Of a stretch of DNA of 64,000 bases, positions 25,206 to 35,392 are shown in pieces. The position numbers were made by a program, and so were the translations under genes. Source of the stretch: an uncultured Clostridia bacterium. GTDB lineage: Bacteria; Bacillota; Clostridia; Lachnospirales; Bianqueaceae. Position 1 is the stretch's first letter. Each line of letters starts with the position of its first letter. Below the pieces are notes generated by a model, which was given only the letters and a program-made list of their open reading frames with translations, did not search any database and was not told where the DNA came from. The stretch is from the NCBI GenBank assembly GCA_937892735.1, contig CALBGL010000066.1, positions 30,573 to 94,572 of the forward strand, read 5' to 3'.

Positions 25206-26243
25206 TTAGTTTTTCCATTGCATGCCATAACGCTGTACCAGAAGATCCGCCGATAACTCTTCTGACTTGCGCTTTCTCTCCATGAGCTCCCCCTTGACCG
25301 CCTGTACCGGAAGATTCTCATATAGAATCCGATACACACATTCTGTGATGGGCATCTCAACTCCATATCGCTGAATAAATGCCATGGCTGCCTGCGCCGT
25401 ATACGCACCCTCTACCACCATCTTGACTTCCTGGATGGCCTCCTCCATGGTCTTACCCTGGCCAATTAAAATCCCGGCTCTGCGGTTTCGGCTATGCATA
25501 CTGGTACAGGTCACAATCAGGTCTCCGACCCCACTGAGCCCATTGAAGGTATGAAAATCCGCGCCCATGGCCATGCCCAGCCGCGCCATCTCTGCGATTC
25601 CTCTTGTCATCAGCGCCGCCTTGGTATTATCCCCGTAACCCATTCCATCGGAAATCCCACAGGCCAGCGCTATGACATTCTTCAATGCGCCGCCCAGTTC
25701 CACGCCGATGAGATCCGGATTGGTATAGACTCTGAAATACTCGTTCATAAACAGATTCTGTGTCTGCTCCGCAGCTGCCCTGGAATGCGATGCAGCCACT
25801 ACGGACGTAGGAATCCTACGGGATACTTCTTCCGCGTGAGATGGTCCGGAGAGAACCACGACCGGATTCTTCGGACAAATCTCAGAAATCACCTCTGCCA
25901 GTGTCTTTAACGTATCCGATTCCAGCCCTTTGGCCACATTGATGAGCAGCATCGAAGGCTGCAAGTATTCTTGAATGCTCTCCATCGTGGATCGCATATA
26001 GCGAGAAGGTGTGGCCAGAACAACCGCTTCTGCGCCTTGCAGCGCCTCTTCCGCCTGGTTCGTAATCTGAATCGCCTGCGGAATCTTCACTCCCGGCAGA
26101 AATGCCTTATGTTCCCGGTCTTTTTGAAGCACTTCGCATTCCTCGGCCGAATAGGACCACAGTCTCACATCCTGTCCATTTTCACACAATAGAATGGATA
26201 ATGCCGTGCCCCAGCTGCCGGATCCCATCACTGCCACTCTCAT
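25206..26243 (-). CDS. gpsA: Glycerol-3-phosphate dehydrogenase [NAD(P)+]
   Basis: Makes sn-glycerol-3-phosphate from dihydroxyacetone phosphate for phospholipids. Rossmann motif MGSGSWGTALS at residues 6-16, VLSGPSHAEEV near 140, catalytic Lys in GALKNVIALACGISDGMGYGDNTKAA near 190, and the FNGLSGVGDLIVTC segment. 345 aa, normal. Start overlaps the plsY stop by 4 nt, so the two lipid-precursor genes are coupled. Confidence 0.96.
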   Translation of the reverse strand: MRVAVMGSGSWGTALSILLCENGQDVRLWSYSAEECEVLQKDREHKAFLPGVKIPQAIQITNQAEEALQGAEAVVLATPSRYMRSTMESIQEYLQPSMLLINVAKGLESDTLKTLAEVISEICPKNPVVVLSGPSHAEEVSRRIPTSVVAASHSRAAAEQTQNLFMNEYFRVYTNPDLIGVELGGALKNVIALACGISDGMGYGDNTKAALMTRGIAEMARLGMAMGADFHTFNGLSGVGDLIVTCTSMHSRNRRAGILIGQGKTMEEAIQEVKMVVEGAYTAQAAMAFIQRYGVEMPITECVYRILYENLPVQAVKGELMERKRKSEELSADLLVQRYGMQWKN

Positions 26244-26878
26244 TTCTTGTCACCATCCTCCTGATGAATCACAACTTTTTGCCCCATTTTACGTTCTGTA
26301 CCTGCGAGCAGCCTCTGAATGTTCGCGCGATGTCTCCAATAGATCATGACCGTAAAGAATAGGGAAAGCAACAAAATCTCAACGCCATGTGGCCCTCCCA
26401 AATAGAACACTGCCGTACACAGCGGGAAAATAGTGACAAACAGCAGCGATGCAATCGACATATACTTCGTCACCGCCAAAGCTAACAGCGCAGGAACTCC
26501 TGCAATCAGAAGAATCCGCCAATCCATGCATGCCATGATACCAATGGTCACCGCAACGCCTTTGCCACCGCGAAATCCCATATAAAACGGGAAATTATGT
26601 CCCAGCACAGCACCCACACCGGTAAAAAGCAACAAGTGTTTCTGATCATATCCAAAGATGAGCGCTGCCACAATCATGGCCGCAATCCCTTTTAGGATAT
26701 CGCCCGCCATACAGGCAAGCCCGACTCTCGTCCCTAAGACCCGAATCGCATTCGTCGCTCCCGAGTTCCCGCTGCCATAATCTCTAATATCAATGTGCTT
26801 GGTCAGGCGCCCGACGATATAAGCCGTCTGAATACAGCCAAATGCATATCCCAATACCATACACCATATGCGTTCCAA
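26240..26878 (-). CDS. plsY: Acyl-phosphate glycerol-3-phosphate acyltransferase
   Basis: Membrane enzyme that acylates glycerol-3-phosphate with acyl-phosphate, the step after GpsA. PlsY motifs: RDYGSGNSGATNAIRVLG (first cytosolic loop), GHNFPFYMGFRGGKGVAVTIG (second), and YWRHRANIQRLLAGTE (third), with about five helices. The frame opens at 26917, but family proteins begin near ERIWCMVLGYAFG; the TTG at 26878 has GGGGGG 8 nt upstream and is the best start, giving 213 aa. Start is uncertain by a few codons. Confidence 0.93.
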   Translation of the reverse strand: MERIWCMVLGYAFGCIQTAYIVGRLTKHIDIRDYGSGNSGATNAIRVLGTRVGLACMAGDILKGIAAMIVAALIFGYDQKHLLLFTGVGAVLGHNFPFYMGFRGGKGVAVTIGIMACMDWRILLIAGVPALLALAVTKYMSIASLLFVTIFPLCTAVFYLGGPHGVEILLLSLFFTVMIYWRHRANIQRLLAGTERKMGQKVVIHQEDGDKK

Positions 26879-26894
26879 CTCCAAATCCCCCCGC

Positions 26895-28226
26895 TTAGAA
26901 TCTTTCTTCCAATACACCGCGCTCTCGGATGATAAACTTCAGCGGAGTTCCTTCAAAGCCGAAGTTCTCCCGCAGCCGGTTCTCAATGTAGCGCGTATAT
27001 GAGTAGTGCATCAGTTCCTTACTATTGACAAATACCACAAATGTAGGGGGCTTGACCCCGACCTGAGTCATATAGTAGATCTTCAGACGTTTTCCCTTAT
27101 CCGAAGGCGGCTGATTCACAGCCATTGCCTCATACAACACATCGTTCAAGACTCCTGTAGGAATCCGTTTGCAATGGCTCTCTGCCACCTGATCCACCAA
27201 TTCAAAGAGTTTCGTCACACGCTGTCCCGTCTTAGCGGAAATAAAAATCTTCTGGGAATAGGGCATGAAGCTGAGTACCTGGTTGACCTGCTCTATAAAT
27301 CGGTAGATGGTCTTATCGTCCTTTTCCACCGCATCCCACTTATTCACAGCTACAATGGCGGCCTTTCCATTATCATGAGCCAACCCCGCGATCTTCGCGT
27401 CCTGCTCCGTAATCCCTTCTTCTGCGTCGATCATGATGACCGCCACATCGGCTCTCTCCACTGCCGAGACCGCCCGAATCACAGAAAACCGCTCGATATC
27501 CTCGTTGACCTTGCTCCTGCGGCGAATCCCCGCCGTATCAATAAACACGTACTTCTTCCCCTGATATTCCACCAGCGTGTCAATCGCATCCCGCGTGGTT
27601 CCCGCAATATCGCTGACAATCACGCGTTCCTCTCCCAACAGACGATTGATCAGAGAAGATTTTCCTGCATTCGGCTTCCCGATGACGGCCACTTTCAGGA
27701 TCTCGTCTTCCTCGCCTTCGTTTTCGTCCCCTTTAGGAAAATACTGAACGACCTCATCCAGCAGGTCTCCGACACCCTTACCCTGTTCCGCAGATAAGGG
27801 CATGGGATCTCCCAGTCCCAGTGAATAAAACTCATAGATCGGGGTCAGATCCGTCATGCTATCCATCTTGTTGACAGCCACCACCACTGGTTTATGACTG
27901 CGCCGCAGCATGTTTCCCACTTCCATATCCGCATCTGTCAGGCCAGCCTTCGAATCCGTCACAAAAATAATCACATCCGCCGTCTCGATCGCGAGCTCCG
28001 CCTGCGCCCGCATGTATTTCAACAAAACATCATCTGTCTTCGGTTCGATCCCCCCCGTATCCACAATCCGGAACGCATAACTTAACCACTCTGCATCCGC
28101 GTAGATGCGGTCTCTGGTCACACCCGGCGTGTCTTTCACAATCGACAAGCGTTTGCCAGCTAGTTTATTAAATAACGTGGATTTTCCCACATTGGGTCTT
28201 CCCACCACTGCTACAATCGGTTTCAT
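26895..28226 (-). CDS. der: Ribosome biogenesis GTPase Der
   Basis: Double GTPase for 50S subunit assembly. First G domain: GRPNVGKST at residues 9-17, DTPGVTRD and DTGG; second G domain: GKPNAGKSS near 182-190, [11 protein letters not shown] and DTAGIRR; NKMD and NKWD specificity motifs; C-terminal KH-like domain ([20 protein letters not shown]). 443 aa. ATG 28226 has AAGGAG 7 nt upstream and overlaps the DUF512 stop by 4 nt. Confidence 0.97.
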   Translation of the reverse strand: MKPIVAVVGRPNVGKSTLFNKLAGKRLSIVKDTPGVTRDRIYADAEWLSYAFRIVDTGGIEPKTDDVLLKYMRAQAELAIETADVIIFVTDSKAGLTDADMEVGNMLRRSHKPVVVAVNKMDSMTDLTPIYEFYSLGLGDPMPLSAEQGKGVGDLLDEVVQYFPKGDENEGEEDEILKVAVIGKPNAGKSSLINRLLGEERVIVSDIAGTTRDAIDTLVEYQGKKYVFIDTAGIRRRSKVNEDIERFSVIRAVSAVERADVAVIMIDAEEGITEQDAKIAGLAHDNGKAAIVAVNKWDAVEKDDKTIYRFIEQVNQVLSFMPYSQKIFISAKTGQRVTKLFELVDQVAESHCKRIPTGVLNDVLYEAMAVNQPPSDKGKRLKIYYMTQVGVKPPTFVVFVNSKELMHYSYTRYIENRLRENFGFEGTPLKFIIRERGVLEERF

Positions 28227-29548
28227 ATTAACTCCTTCTTTAAACAACTTACTATCTTATGCACAAAATCCTTTCCAGATGATTTTACTATATCTATGGG
28301 CGTCTGTAAAGCTTTTTTCAGATCCTCTACGGATACATCATCCAGCAGGATTTCCTCATCCGCCTTCAGAAGATTCTCCGGCAACAGGAGCAGCTTGCCC
28401 AGTTCCTTTCCTGTAAGCTGCGCCCGAATATCCTGGCCGGTTAAGAGACCCGTTACCGTGATCCGCTCTCCAAAAAAGTCATTACGAATACAATGTACAT
28501 GCACCTCGCCGCCCTGCATCCTGGCCAGAATCTGTTCTGTAATCTTTTTGATATACCCATACGCACTGACCGCTGTCACCAGGCTCACCAGACCATATCC
28601 TCGGGTTCCCTCCGGAATCTGACAGATCTCCTCCTGCGCTTCATCCCAAAACAGCCGCATCATGCCCACACCGTTTTCGATCTGGAGGTATCCATCATAG
28701 GCTTCCTCTTCCGGCAGTTCTTCCTCCGCGAGAATATAGAACTCATCGGACAGATGCACAAAATGCAGGCCCGTATTCTGATAGAACTTTTTCCGCCACG
28801 GTTCTACCTGCCGGATCAACGCTCTGGCGTCTTCCTTCGTAAAGGGCTCCAACGGGTACAGTCCTTCCCGATATCGACTGAGCCCCACAGGTACAATCGA
28901 CAGGCTTTGCATCGCCGGTACATACGGCTCCAGATCCCGCAGTGTCCGTTCCAATTCCTCTCCATCATTGATCCCTTTACAAAGGACAATCTGCCCATTC
29001 AGGACGATACCCGCTTCCGCCAGTCGCCCTATGTGCCGCATGATCTCGGCTGCTTTTGGGTTTTTCAGCATCTTGACACGCAACTCCGGATTCGTAGTAT
29101 GGATCGACAGATTGATGGGCGACATATGATAGCGGATCGTCCGCTCTATGTCTTCTTCTTTCATATTTGTCATCGTGATATAGTTCCCATTCAGAAAAGA
29201 AAGGCGGGAATCATCATCCTTGAAATAGAGCGTAGGACGCATCCCTTTGGGCATCTGATCAATGAAGCAGAAGATACAGCGATTGTGACAGTGCTGATAG
29301 GTACCCATAAAAGGATCCTCAAACACAAGTCCCAGATCCTCCTTTTCCTCCTTTTCGATCTCCGCTTCCCATACTTCTCCCTGATGGTCCCGTATCTTCA
29401 GGGTCAACTCCTCTGCTGTCGTATAAAAATAATAATCCAGCACGTCTTTGATCCTGTGTCCGGAAATCTCCAGCAAGACATCTCCTGGTACAATCCCCAG
29501 TTCTTCTCCAATACTATGCGCAATGACTCTCTCGATCTTCTGTTCCAT
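28223..29548 (-). CDS. DUF512 family radical-SAM-like protein with N-terminal PDZ domain
   Basis: 441 aa. N-terminal PDZ-like segment ([22 protein letters not shown], residues 14-35), then a cluster [19 protein letters not shown] near residues 86-104, whose Cys spacing is that of DUF512 proteins and resembles a radical-SAM iron-sulfur motif, and the DUF512 C-terminal part. Widespread in clostridia next to der, as here, but its reaction is not established. Encoded in one chain with pgeF upstream (14-nt gap) and der downstream (4-nt overlap). Confidence 0.88.
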   Translation of the reverse strand: MEQKIERVIAHSIGEELGIVPGDVLLEISGHRIKDVLDYYFYTTAEELTLKIRDHQGEVWEAEIEKEEKEDLGLVFEDPFMGTYQHCHNRCIFCFIDQMPKGMRPTLYFKDDDSRLSFLNGNYITMTNMKEEDIERTIRYHMSPINLSIHTTNPELRVKMLKNPKAAEIMRHIGRLAEAGIVLNGQIVLCKGINDGEELERTLRDLEPYVPAMQSLSIVPVGLSRYREGLYPLEPFTKEDARALIRQVEPWRKKFYQNTGLHFVHLSDEFYILAEEELPEEEAYDGYLQIENGVGMMRLFWDEAQEEICQIPEGTRGYGLVSLVTAVSAYGYIKKITEQILARMQGGEVHVHCIRNDFFGERITVTGLLTGQDIRAQLTGKELGKLLLLPENLLKADEEILLDDVSVEDLKKALQTPIDIVKSSGKDFVHKIVSCLKKELI

Positions 29549-29562
29549 AGTCCACCTTCTTC

Positions 29563-30387
29563 CTAGATCAATTCCAAAATGGCCGCCATTCGTCCCGGAG
29601 ACTTGGTCTTCCGATAAGAATGGAACACATCGCTATGGCAAGCTGTACACAGGTCTGTCACCGTGATATGTTCCGGCAGGACTCCCTCCGAAAGCATCGT
29701 TTGACGATTGGCCTCCCAGAGATCCACATAGAACTTTCCGCTGGACTTGGCTGGCCGAATCAGTTCGGCCCTGTGGTCTGCAAAGGCTGCTTCAAACTGC
29801 TTTTCCACATCCTCTCCCACCTCAAAACAGCAGGGACCAATCGAAGGCCCGATCGCCGCCAGCAGGTCTGCTGGATCCGAGCCAAAGTCCTCTTGCATTC
29901 TTCGGATCATCTTGGCTCCGATTTTCCCCACGGTTCCTCTCCATCCTGCATGCGCCAATCCAATCGCTTTGTGGCGAGGATCCAGAAAGAACAAAGGTAC
30001 ACAGTCCGCATGAATCGTCACCAGCCCTACCTGGGACCGATCCGTAATCAATCCGTCGATAGCTTCCATCTCCCGAGGAAATACCACGCCCTTTCCCCGA
30101 TCCAGCACGCCTACTCTCAGAATCTCCGTTCCATGAACCTGTGCGGATACCACCAGATTCCCCGGAAAGCTTCCAATAGCATACGCGATCTTCTCATAGT
30201 TTCTACGTACGTTCTCGGGTACATCTGCCCCAGAGATTCCTAAGTTCATTCCATAGGGTTCCGGACTCACACCCCCTAACCGGGTTGTGAAACAATGCCT
30301 CACCAGTCCTGTCTTTTCAAATGCGGGAATCGTGATATAACAAAGCTCCCCTTCTGTCTGTACCGTCAAGTTTTTACTTTCGAGCAT
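29563..30387 (-). CDS. pgeF: Peptidoglycan editing factor PgeF (YfiH/laccase-domain protein)
   Basis: 274 aa Cu-oxidase_4 family protein; E. coli YfiH clears misincorporated L-Ser in muropeptides, and homologues act on purine nucleosides. Ligand residues visible in SAQVHGTEI (His), HADCVPLFFLDP (His-x-Asp-Cys) and GLAHAGWRGTVGKI (His), plus DLCTACHSDVFHSYR at the end. GAGGAGG precedes the ATG. Between yraN and the DUF512 gene in the operon. Confidence 0.92.
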   Translation of the reverse strand: MLESKNLTVQTEGELCYITIPAFEKTGLVRHCFTTRLGGVSPEPYGMNLGISGADVPENVRRNYEKIAYAIGSFPGNLVVSAQVHGTEILRVGVLDRGKGVVFPREMEAIDGLITDRSQVGLVTIHADCVPLFFLDPRHKAIGLAHAGWRGTVGKIGAKMIRRMQEDFGSDPADLLAAIGPSIGPCCFEVGEDVEKQFEAAFADHRAELIRPAKSSGKFYVDLWEANRQTMLSEGVLPEHITVTDLCTACHSDVFHSYRKTKSPGRMAAILELI

Positions 30388-30402
30388 AACCCGCCTCCTC
30401 TA

Positions 30403-30756
30403 TTAAAACGCATTCCGCAGCCATCGAATGTACAGTTGTTCTCCCTGCTTTAACAATTCAATCACATCGAATCGAATCGGCCTGTCCAGGTCTCCCATCT
30501 GCTTGCAATACCACAGCGCGCTGCGCCGAATCCGCATCTGCTTTCGCACATCCACCGCCTCTCCCGGAAATCCATACACAGTGGACGCACGATACTTCAC
30601 TTCTCCAAAAACCAGATCCTCTCCATGCTGATAAATCAGATCCACTTCTCCATACACCGTTCGAAACTGCCTTTCCAGAATCCTGCAGCCCTGGTTTTCC
30701 AACCAGCGAGACGCCACAAACTCCATTCGATTCCCCAGGTCTCGCTGATTTCTCAT
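30403..30756 (-). CDS. yraN: YraN family endonuclease-like protein (UPF0102)
   Basis: 117 aa from the ATG that overlaps the rnhB stop (ATGA). PD-(D/E)XK nuclease-like fold: [23 protein letters not shown], then [11 protein letters not shown] (Glu, Asp) and [10 protein letters not shown] (ExK). Family members lie next to rnhB in many bacteria. The longer frame to 30798 overlaps rnhB coding sequence and is unlikely. Cellular role unclear. Confidence 0.9.
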   Translation of the reverse strand: MRNQRDLGNRMEFVASRWLENQGCRILERQFRTVYGEVDLIYQHGEDLVFGEVKYRASTVYGFPGEAVDVRKQMRIRRSALWYCKQMGDLDRPIRFDVIELLKQGEQLYIRWLRNAF

Positions 30757-31397
30757 TCTACAAAATGCCCGATGAAGGTGCGCCGATGCAGTGGACACGG
30801 ACCATACTGACGCAGCGCCGCAATGTGCTGTGCCGATCCATACCCCTTATTGGAAGCGAATCCATATTGAGGGTAGATCTCATCCATCTCCCGCATCCAC
30901 TGATCCCGGGTTTCCTTCGCCACGATACTGGCGGCTGCGATGGAAACGCTGGCTCCATCCCCTTTGATAATCGACCGCTGCGGCAGAAGAACCTCCTCCA
31001 GATGCACCGCGTCGATTAAAAGCGCTTCCGCCTGCGGCCGCAACGCCTCCACCGCCAGCTTCATCGCCTGTTTGGTCGCCTGCAGAATATTCACACAATC
31101 AATGGTTTCCACATCGACAGTCCCTACTGCCCAGGCAATCGCCTTTTCTTGGATCTCTTCAAAGAGCGCTGCCCGCCGGAGGGGCGTCAGCTTTTTAGAA
31201 TCATCGACCCCCGGAATCACCAGCTTTTCATCCGACGGCAGAATCACAGCGCCCGCCATCACGGGCCCCGCCAGCGGTCCTCTGCCCACTTCATCCACCC
31301 CCGCGATCAGTTGATACCCTTCAGCCCGAAGTGTATTTTCAAACCGACTCATCTCGTGGTACTGCTTGATCTTCTCCTCCAGTGTTTTTCTCGGCAC
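30753..31397 (-). CDS. rnhB: Ribonuclease HII
   Basis: Removes ribonucleotides from [18 protein letters not shown] carries the first Asp-Glu pair (near residues 32-46), [10 protein letters not shown] the substrate loop, IDAVHLEE and [13 protein letters not shown] the remaining acidic ligands; [14 protein letters not shown] is the C-terminal signature. Start set at GTG 31397, 9 nt after GGAGG; the ATG at 31406 would sit directly on that ribosome site. Overlaps the end of ylqF by 59 nt. Confidence 0.94.
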   Translation of the reverse strand: MPRKTLEEKIKQYHEMSRFENTLRAEGYQLIAGVDEVGRGPLAGPVMAGAVILPSDEKLVIPGVDDSKKLTPLRRAALFEEIQEKAIAWAVGTVDVETIDCVNILQATKQAMKLAVEALRPQAEALLIDAVHLEEVLLPQRSIIKGDGASVSIAAASIVAKETRDQWMREMDEIYPQYGFASNKGYGSAQHIAALRQYGPCPLHRRTFIGHFVE

Positions 31398-32259
31398 TTC
31401 TCTCATCCTCCGGTACTTCCAGTGTGATACGTCCTATCTTCCCGTTTCGAAACTCGTCCAAAATGACTCTTGCGGTTCGTTCCCAATCAATGTGGCCTCC
31501 ACTCACACGATGTCCCCGATGAGCTCCGATCGACAACAACAACTGTTCATTATTCTCTTGTATCTCTTCTGCTGTAAGTTTATACCGCTCTCGCAGTAAC
31601 TCTCCATACTCCTCCCGCAGAAGCCCAATGAGCAGAACCGCCACCGTATATGCATCCAAATTCTCGGCTTTAATGGAACCGATACAAGCGATTCTTTCTC
31701 CAATTTTAGGATCCTCGAATTTAGGCCAGAGCATCCCCGGCGTATCCAACAGCTCGATCCCGCCCCGCAGACGAATCCATTGTTTGGCCCGTGTGACTCC
31801 CGGCTTATTGCCGGTCTTGGCCGCTTCTTTCCTTCCTATGATTCGATTAATCACCGTGGATTTTCCCACATTGGGAATCCCAGTAATCATCAGGCGCAAC
31901 GCCCGTTCCTGCCGTCCTTTTGCCGCTTCCTTCTGAATCTTCTCCTGGCATAATCGTTTAGCCATGGGCCCAATCTGCGCGATCCCCGTTCCATGCAACG
32001 CATCCAAAAGGACAACTCCATACCCCTGCGCCTCATACCATCTCTTCCAAAGCTCTGTCTTCGCAGGATCCGCCAGGTCTGTCTTATTCAACGCCAAAAT
32101 CCTGGGACGTCTCCTCCATAGTTCATCTAGATAAGGATTCTTACTACTGTAGGGAATCCGCGCATCCACTACTTCGACTATCGCGTCTACCAAGGCGATA
32201 TTTTCTTCCATCATCTTCCGAGTTTTGGCCATATGCCCCGGAAACCACTGTATTTCCAT
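31339..32259 (-). CDS. rbgA: Ribosome biogenesis GTPase YlqF/RbgA
   Basis: Circularly permuted GTPase for late 50S assembly. Order of G motifs is permuted: NKTDL (G4, near 60) before GIPNVGKST (G1, near 130) and DTPGML (G3, near 175); starts [13 protein letters not shown] as in RbgA. 306 aa with a short Glu-rich tail. ATG 32259 has AAAGGAA upstream; an ATG two codons earlier is too close to that site. First gene of a unit running through rnhB, yraN, pgeF, DUF512, der, plsY and gpsA to gltX. Confidence 0.95.
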   Translation of the reverse strand: MEIQWFPGHMAKTRKMMEENIALVDAIVEVVDARIPYSSKNPYLDELWRRRPRILALNKTDLADPAKTELWKRWYEAQGYGVVLLDALHGTGIAQIGPMAKRLCQEKIQKEAAKGRQERALRLMITGIPNVGKSTVINRIIGRKEAAKTGNKPGVTRAKQWIRLRGGIELLDTPGMLWPKFEDPKIGERIACIGSIKAENLDAYTVAVLLIGLLREEYGELLRERYKLTAEEIQENNEQLLLSIGAHRGHRVSGGHIDWERTARVILDEFRNGKIGRITLEVPEDERSAEKNTGGEDQAVPRDESV

Positions 32260-32292
32260 TCTCATTTCCTTTCCGATATCACTGACTACATA

Positions 32293-32329
32293 TGAAAAGG
32301 GGGGTGTTGCAAACGCTGCAACAACCCCC
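32293..32329 (-). terminator. Intrinsic terminator between lepB and ylqF
   Basis: Minus strand GGGGGTTGTTGCA/TGCAACACCCCCC stem (12-13 bp, one bulge), 6-nt loop, then TTTTCATATG. Short T-run, so termination may be partial. Confidence 0.8.
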
Positions 32330-32406
32330 GCGAATCCTTCTTGCCGGTGCGGAACACACGGTATTTCGGCAAATCAGCGCATCTTGAATCTACGAACTTG
32401 GTTCTA

Positions 32407-33303
32407 TCATTGCACAAAGCCGATTCTATCGAGCGGCCAGAACCGTATCGATGCCTTCCCCACGATCTGATCTTTAGAAACCGCTCCTACCTCACTAAAA
32501 CGGCTATCCTTACTATTCGCCCTATTATCTCCCATCACAAAATAGGAATCCTCCGGTACCAGGAACGGATACGAAATATCCCCCGAGATCTCTGTGGACA
32601 TTTCCAAATACTTCGATTCATCATAAGCCGTTCCATTGATATACACCATGCCATCCATGATCTCGATCGTATCGCCAGGAAGACCAATGACACGCTTAAT
32701 CAGATATTCTTCCCCCTGTATCGGATCGTCATACGTGAACACAATAATATCGCCTCGTTGTGGCTCTGTGAACCGATAAATGAACTTATTCATCAGAATC
32801 ATTTCGCCATTCTCCAGCGTAGGCGCCATGGAACTGCCATATACCGTACTGTTTTGCGCAACAAACGTCAGAAGCAACCATACCAGAACCAGGGCTATGA
32901 TGATCTCCTTACTCCATACCAGAACGCCCTTCACAATATTCCAAGTACGTCTGACTGAAGAGACGGGCACCTCGCTCTCCGTCGTCTGAGTTTTAGCAGA
33001 ATCCTTTGCTGCCGATGACTTCTGCGGCTTATCCTTTTGTTTGACCTCCTGCGCCTTAGAGAAGGCATTGGACATAGTCAGGTTGGGGTGTTTCGCCGCA
33101 TCCGACTCCGGTAACGGGGGAAGCCCCATATCATCTACGAAAAAAGAATCCAGCTGGTCATTCTCTTCCTTCTTACTCTGTTTGGAAACAGGAGTCTCCG
33201 CAGACCCCTCCGTCATCTGATTGAAGTCAAATTCCAGAAGCTCTGACAGGTTCTTTGTATCCCGACCCTCGTTCTGGCTTCGTTTTTCTTTCTGATTCTC
33301 CAT
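32407..33303 (-). CDS. lepB: Signal peptidase I with long acidic cytosolic N-terminus
   Basis: Cleaves secretory signal peptides at the outer membrane face. Catalytic Ser in VYGSSMAPTLENGEMIL (near residue 165) and Lys in EEYLIKRVIGLPGDTIEI (near 205), plus VMGDNRANSKDSRF. One TM helix at about 132-152. Residues 1-125 are a hydrophilic, Lys/Asp/Ser-rich cytosolic extension not present in most Gram-positive SipS-type enzymes. 298 aa, ATG preceded by AAAGGGGAA. Lies between rplS and ylqF, flanked by a terminator on each side. Confidence 0.95.
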   Translation of the reverse strand: MENQKEKRSQNEGRDTKNLSELLEFDFNQMTEGSAETPVSKQSKKEENDQLDSFFVDDMGLPPLPESDAAKHPNLTMSNAFSKAQEVKQKDKPQKSSAAKDSAKTQTTESEVPVSSVRRTWNIVKGVLVWSKEIIIALVLVWLLLTFVAQNSTVYGSSMAPTLENGEMILMNKFIYRFTEPQRGDIIVFTYDDPIQGEEYLIKRVIGLPGDTIEIMDGMVYINGTAYDESKYLEMSTEISGDISYPFLVPEDSYFVMGDNRANSKDSRFSEVGAVSKDQIVGKASIRFWPLDRIGFVQ

Positions 33304-33365
33304 ACTATTCCCCTTTACACCGCCCCGTAGGGTCTCTTACGATTCTGTTTTCTACAGAATATATA

Positions 33366-33427
33366 CGAAAAAGGACATTTGTCTATGGACAAACGCCCCT
33401 AGACTTTTCTCCATGGATAAATGTCCT
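33366..33427 (-). terminator. Intrinsic terminator after rplS
   Basis: Minus strand AGGACATTTATCCATGG pairs with CCATAGACAAATGTCCT (17 positions, two mismatches), followed by TTTTTCG. Separates rplS from lepB; a possible lepB -10/-35 (TAGACA-16-TATATT) overlaps its 3' side. Confidence 0.85.
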
Positions 33428-33513
33428 GGTTGTATACGATCCCGCTGTAAAGACCGAAACGGGCAGAATATATAGCATCCCACCCGTTTACTTTACAAGC
33501 TTTCGCCAAAGGC

Positions 33514-33861
33514 TCAGATCTTCTCCTTAACCTTTGCAGCCTTACCCACGCGATCACGCAGATAAAACAGTTTTGCTCTACGAACAGAACCTTTGCGAAC
33601 CACCTCGATTTTATCAATCGTGGGAGAGTGCAGCGGCCAGGTCTTCTCCACACCTACGCCATAGGACATACGGCGAACAGTAAAGGTCTCCCGCAAGCCA
33701 CCGTTCTGACGCTTCAAAACGGTACCTTCAAACATCTGGATTCTCTCTCTGGTTCCCTCTTTAATCCGAGCATATACGCGAATAGTATCTCCTACTCGAA
33801 AATCGGGACGGTCTGTCTTCAGCTGCTCATTCTCAATCTGACGAATAATGTCTTGATTCAT
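33514..33861 (-). CDS. rplS: 50S ribosomal protein L19
   Basis: 115 aa, [40 protein letters not shown] N-terminus (family start) and [27 protein letters not shown] C-terminal half, ending KAAKVKEKI. Located at the 30S-50S interface in the ribosome. Own promoter at 34013-34041 and a structured 150-nt leader. Confidence 0.97.
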   Translation of the reverse strand: MNQDIIRQIENEQLKTDRPDFRVGDTIRVYARIKEGTRERIQMFEGTVLKRQNGGLRETFTVRRMSYGVGVEKTWPLHSPTIDKIEVVRKGSVRRAKLFYLRDRVGKAAKVKEKI

Positions 33862-34012
33862 GAAGCGAACTCCTTCCTTTTCATAGCAACTCTTAATGCA
33901 AGCCCTCTCTCAAAGATACGCTTATCGCAACAGCGGAGCGGCCGTAGTAATTGAGGCGCCTCCCGCAGAAGGACGCCGACTGCCAGCTATACTGGCAGAC
34001 TGTAACAAATGG
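33862..34012 (-). promoter_or_regulatory. Structured leader of rplS, probable ribosomal-protein autoregulatory RNA
   Basis: Minus strand, from the predicted start to rplS: perfect CTGCCAG/CTGGCAG hairpin, then GGCGTCC/GGGAGGCGCC hairpin, then a GC-rich stretch before AAGGAAGGAG. Position and size fit the L19 leader class known in Firmicutes; sequence match to that class was not tested. Confidence 0.5.
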
Positions 34013-34041
34013 ATTATATCATAAACCTATCTATCTGGCAA
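34013..34041 (-). promoter_or_regulatory. rplS promoter embedded at end of trmD
   Basis: Minus strand TTGCCA (34041-34036) inside the last trmD codons, 17-nt spacer, TATAAT (34018-34013). Confidence 0.8.
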
Positions 34042-34786
34042 GACTTTTTTCTAAAAACTTTTCACGAAGCCGTTCATAGATTCCGCGCTCTTCCCGACTC
34101 ATCTTCTCTGGTATCAGCAGATCCGGGCGCCTTCTCATCGTGATTTCCATCGAACGTTCCAAGCGCCATCTGCGGATCGCCTCATGATCTCCCTCCAGGA
34201 GTACCGCAGGCACATCCTGCTTATGAAATGTGGCTGGCCGCGTATATTGAGGGTACTCCAGAAGCATCCCCGAGAAGGATTCTTCCCCGGCGGATGCTTC
34301 ATTGCCCAGAACTCCCTCTACCATGCGAGCCACTGCGTCGATCACCACCAACGCCGGCAATTCCCCTCCAGTAAGAACATAGTCTCCAATGGAAATCGGA
34401 TCCGTAACAATCTCGTCGATCACTCGCTGATCGATTCCTTCATAATGACCGCATAAAAGCACCAGGGTTTCTTCTTGCGCTAGCTCACGCGCCTTCTTCT
34501 GCGTAAAAGGAGTCCCTGTTGGCGTCATGTAGGCCACCCTGGGTCTTGTTCCCACCGCTTTGCAGATATCTGCATACGCTTCGCACACCGGTGGCGCCTG
34601 CATTACCATACCGGCTCCTCCACCATAGGGGGCATCATCCACATGCCGATGCTTATCCTGTGTGTATTCTCGGATATCGACTCCATGTACTCCAATTCGT
34701 CCCTGCTTCTGCGCCCGATCCAGAATACTGAAAGAAACTGCCTGCTGGATCATCTGGGGAAACAGCGTCATCACATAGAATTCCAT
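34031..34786 (-). CDS. trmD: tRNA (guanine-N1)-methyltransferase
   Basis: Methylates G37 of tRNAs reading CNN codons. SPOUT knot features: YGGGAGMVM near 58-66, LVLLCGHYEGIDQRVID near 108-124, SIGDYVLTGGELPALVVIDAVAR near 132-154. 251 aa; starts 1 nt after the rimM stop. Confidence 0.97.
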   Translation of the reverse strand: MEFYVMTLFPQMIQQAVSFSILDRAQKQGRIGVHGVDIREYTQDKHRHVDDAPYGGGAGMVMQAPPVCEAYADICKAVGTRPRVAYMTPTGTPFTQKKARELAQEETLVLLCGHYEGIDQRVIDEIVTDPISIGDYVLTGGELPALVVIDAVARMVEGVLGNEASAGEESFSGMLLEYPQYTRPATFHKQDVPAVLLEGDHEAIRRWRLERSMEITMRRRPDLLIPEKMSREERGIYERLREKFLEKSLAR

Positions 34787-34787
34787 C

Positions 34788-35309
34788 TTATATTTCCCTC
34801 AATCCCGGCAGCAAATGCACGGTTAGCAGATTTTGTTCAAAGTCCATCTCTACCACACACTCCGGAATCGACGGTATCAAAATCGGTTTTCCCTGTTCTT
34901 TCTCCACCTGAAATACCTCGTTGCTTCCCGTCTCCAGGATATCTGTCACTATTCCCAGATCTTCCCCCTTATCGGTCACAACTCGCATTCCCATCACGTC
35001 CGCAAGATAGTACTCCCGTTCTCCCAGAGGCAGCGCCTCCTCACGGCTTACCCAAAGCTGGCGTCCTTTCAGGGTCTCCGCGGTATTCCGATCCGTAACC
35101 CCTTCAAACTCCAAGAGTACCATTTGTTTTTGGAACGCTACTCGTTTCACTTCGTAACTGCCTTGAATCTGATCCTGGCCAGGAAGGCTGTACAATACCT
35201 TATCCAACTTGCGGAAACGTTCCGGATCCTCTGTCACCGGAAACACTTTCACGCCGCCTCGAATGCCATGAGCACTGGTGATGACACCGATTCGAAAATA
35301 CGCTTCCAT
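34788..35309 (-). CDS. rimM: Ribosome maturation factor RimM
   Basis: 16S rRNA processing factor binding S19. MEAYFRIGVITSAHGIRGGVKVFP is the RimM start and VLIPSIPECVVEMDFEQNLLTVHLLPGL-type end (PRC barrel). 173 aa, normal length. Coupled to trmD. Confidence 0.96.
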   Translation of the reverse strand: MEAYFRIGVITSAHGIRGGVKVFPVTEDPERFRKLDKVLYSLPGQDQIQGSYEVKRVAFQKQMVLLEFEGVTDRNTAETLKGRQLWVSREEALPLGEREYYLADVMGMRVVTDKGEDLGIVTDILETGSNEVFQVEKEQGKPILIPSIPECVVEMDFEQNLLTVHLLPGLREI

Positions 35310-35345
35310 TCTTATCTCCTTCCCATCTCATTTTCCAGTAAGAAG

Positions 35346-35384
35346 ACAAAAGCCTCAGATCGGAAACAATGCTCCTTCTGAGGC
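35346..35384 (-). terminator. Terminator-like hairpin between the KH gene and rimM
   Basis: Minus strand GCCTCAGA/TCTGAGGC (8 bp), 17-nt loop, then TTTTGTCTTC. Lies 9 nt after the KH-protein stop; probably lowers but does not abolish rimM-trmD transcription. Confidence 0.7.
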
Positions 35385-35392
35385 GTCAGGCC

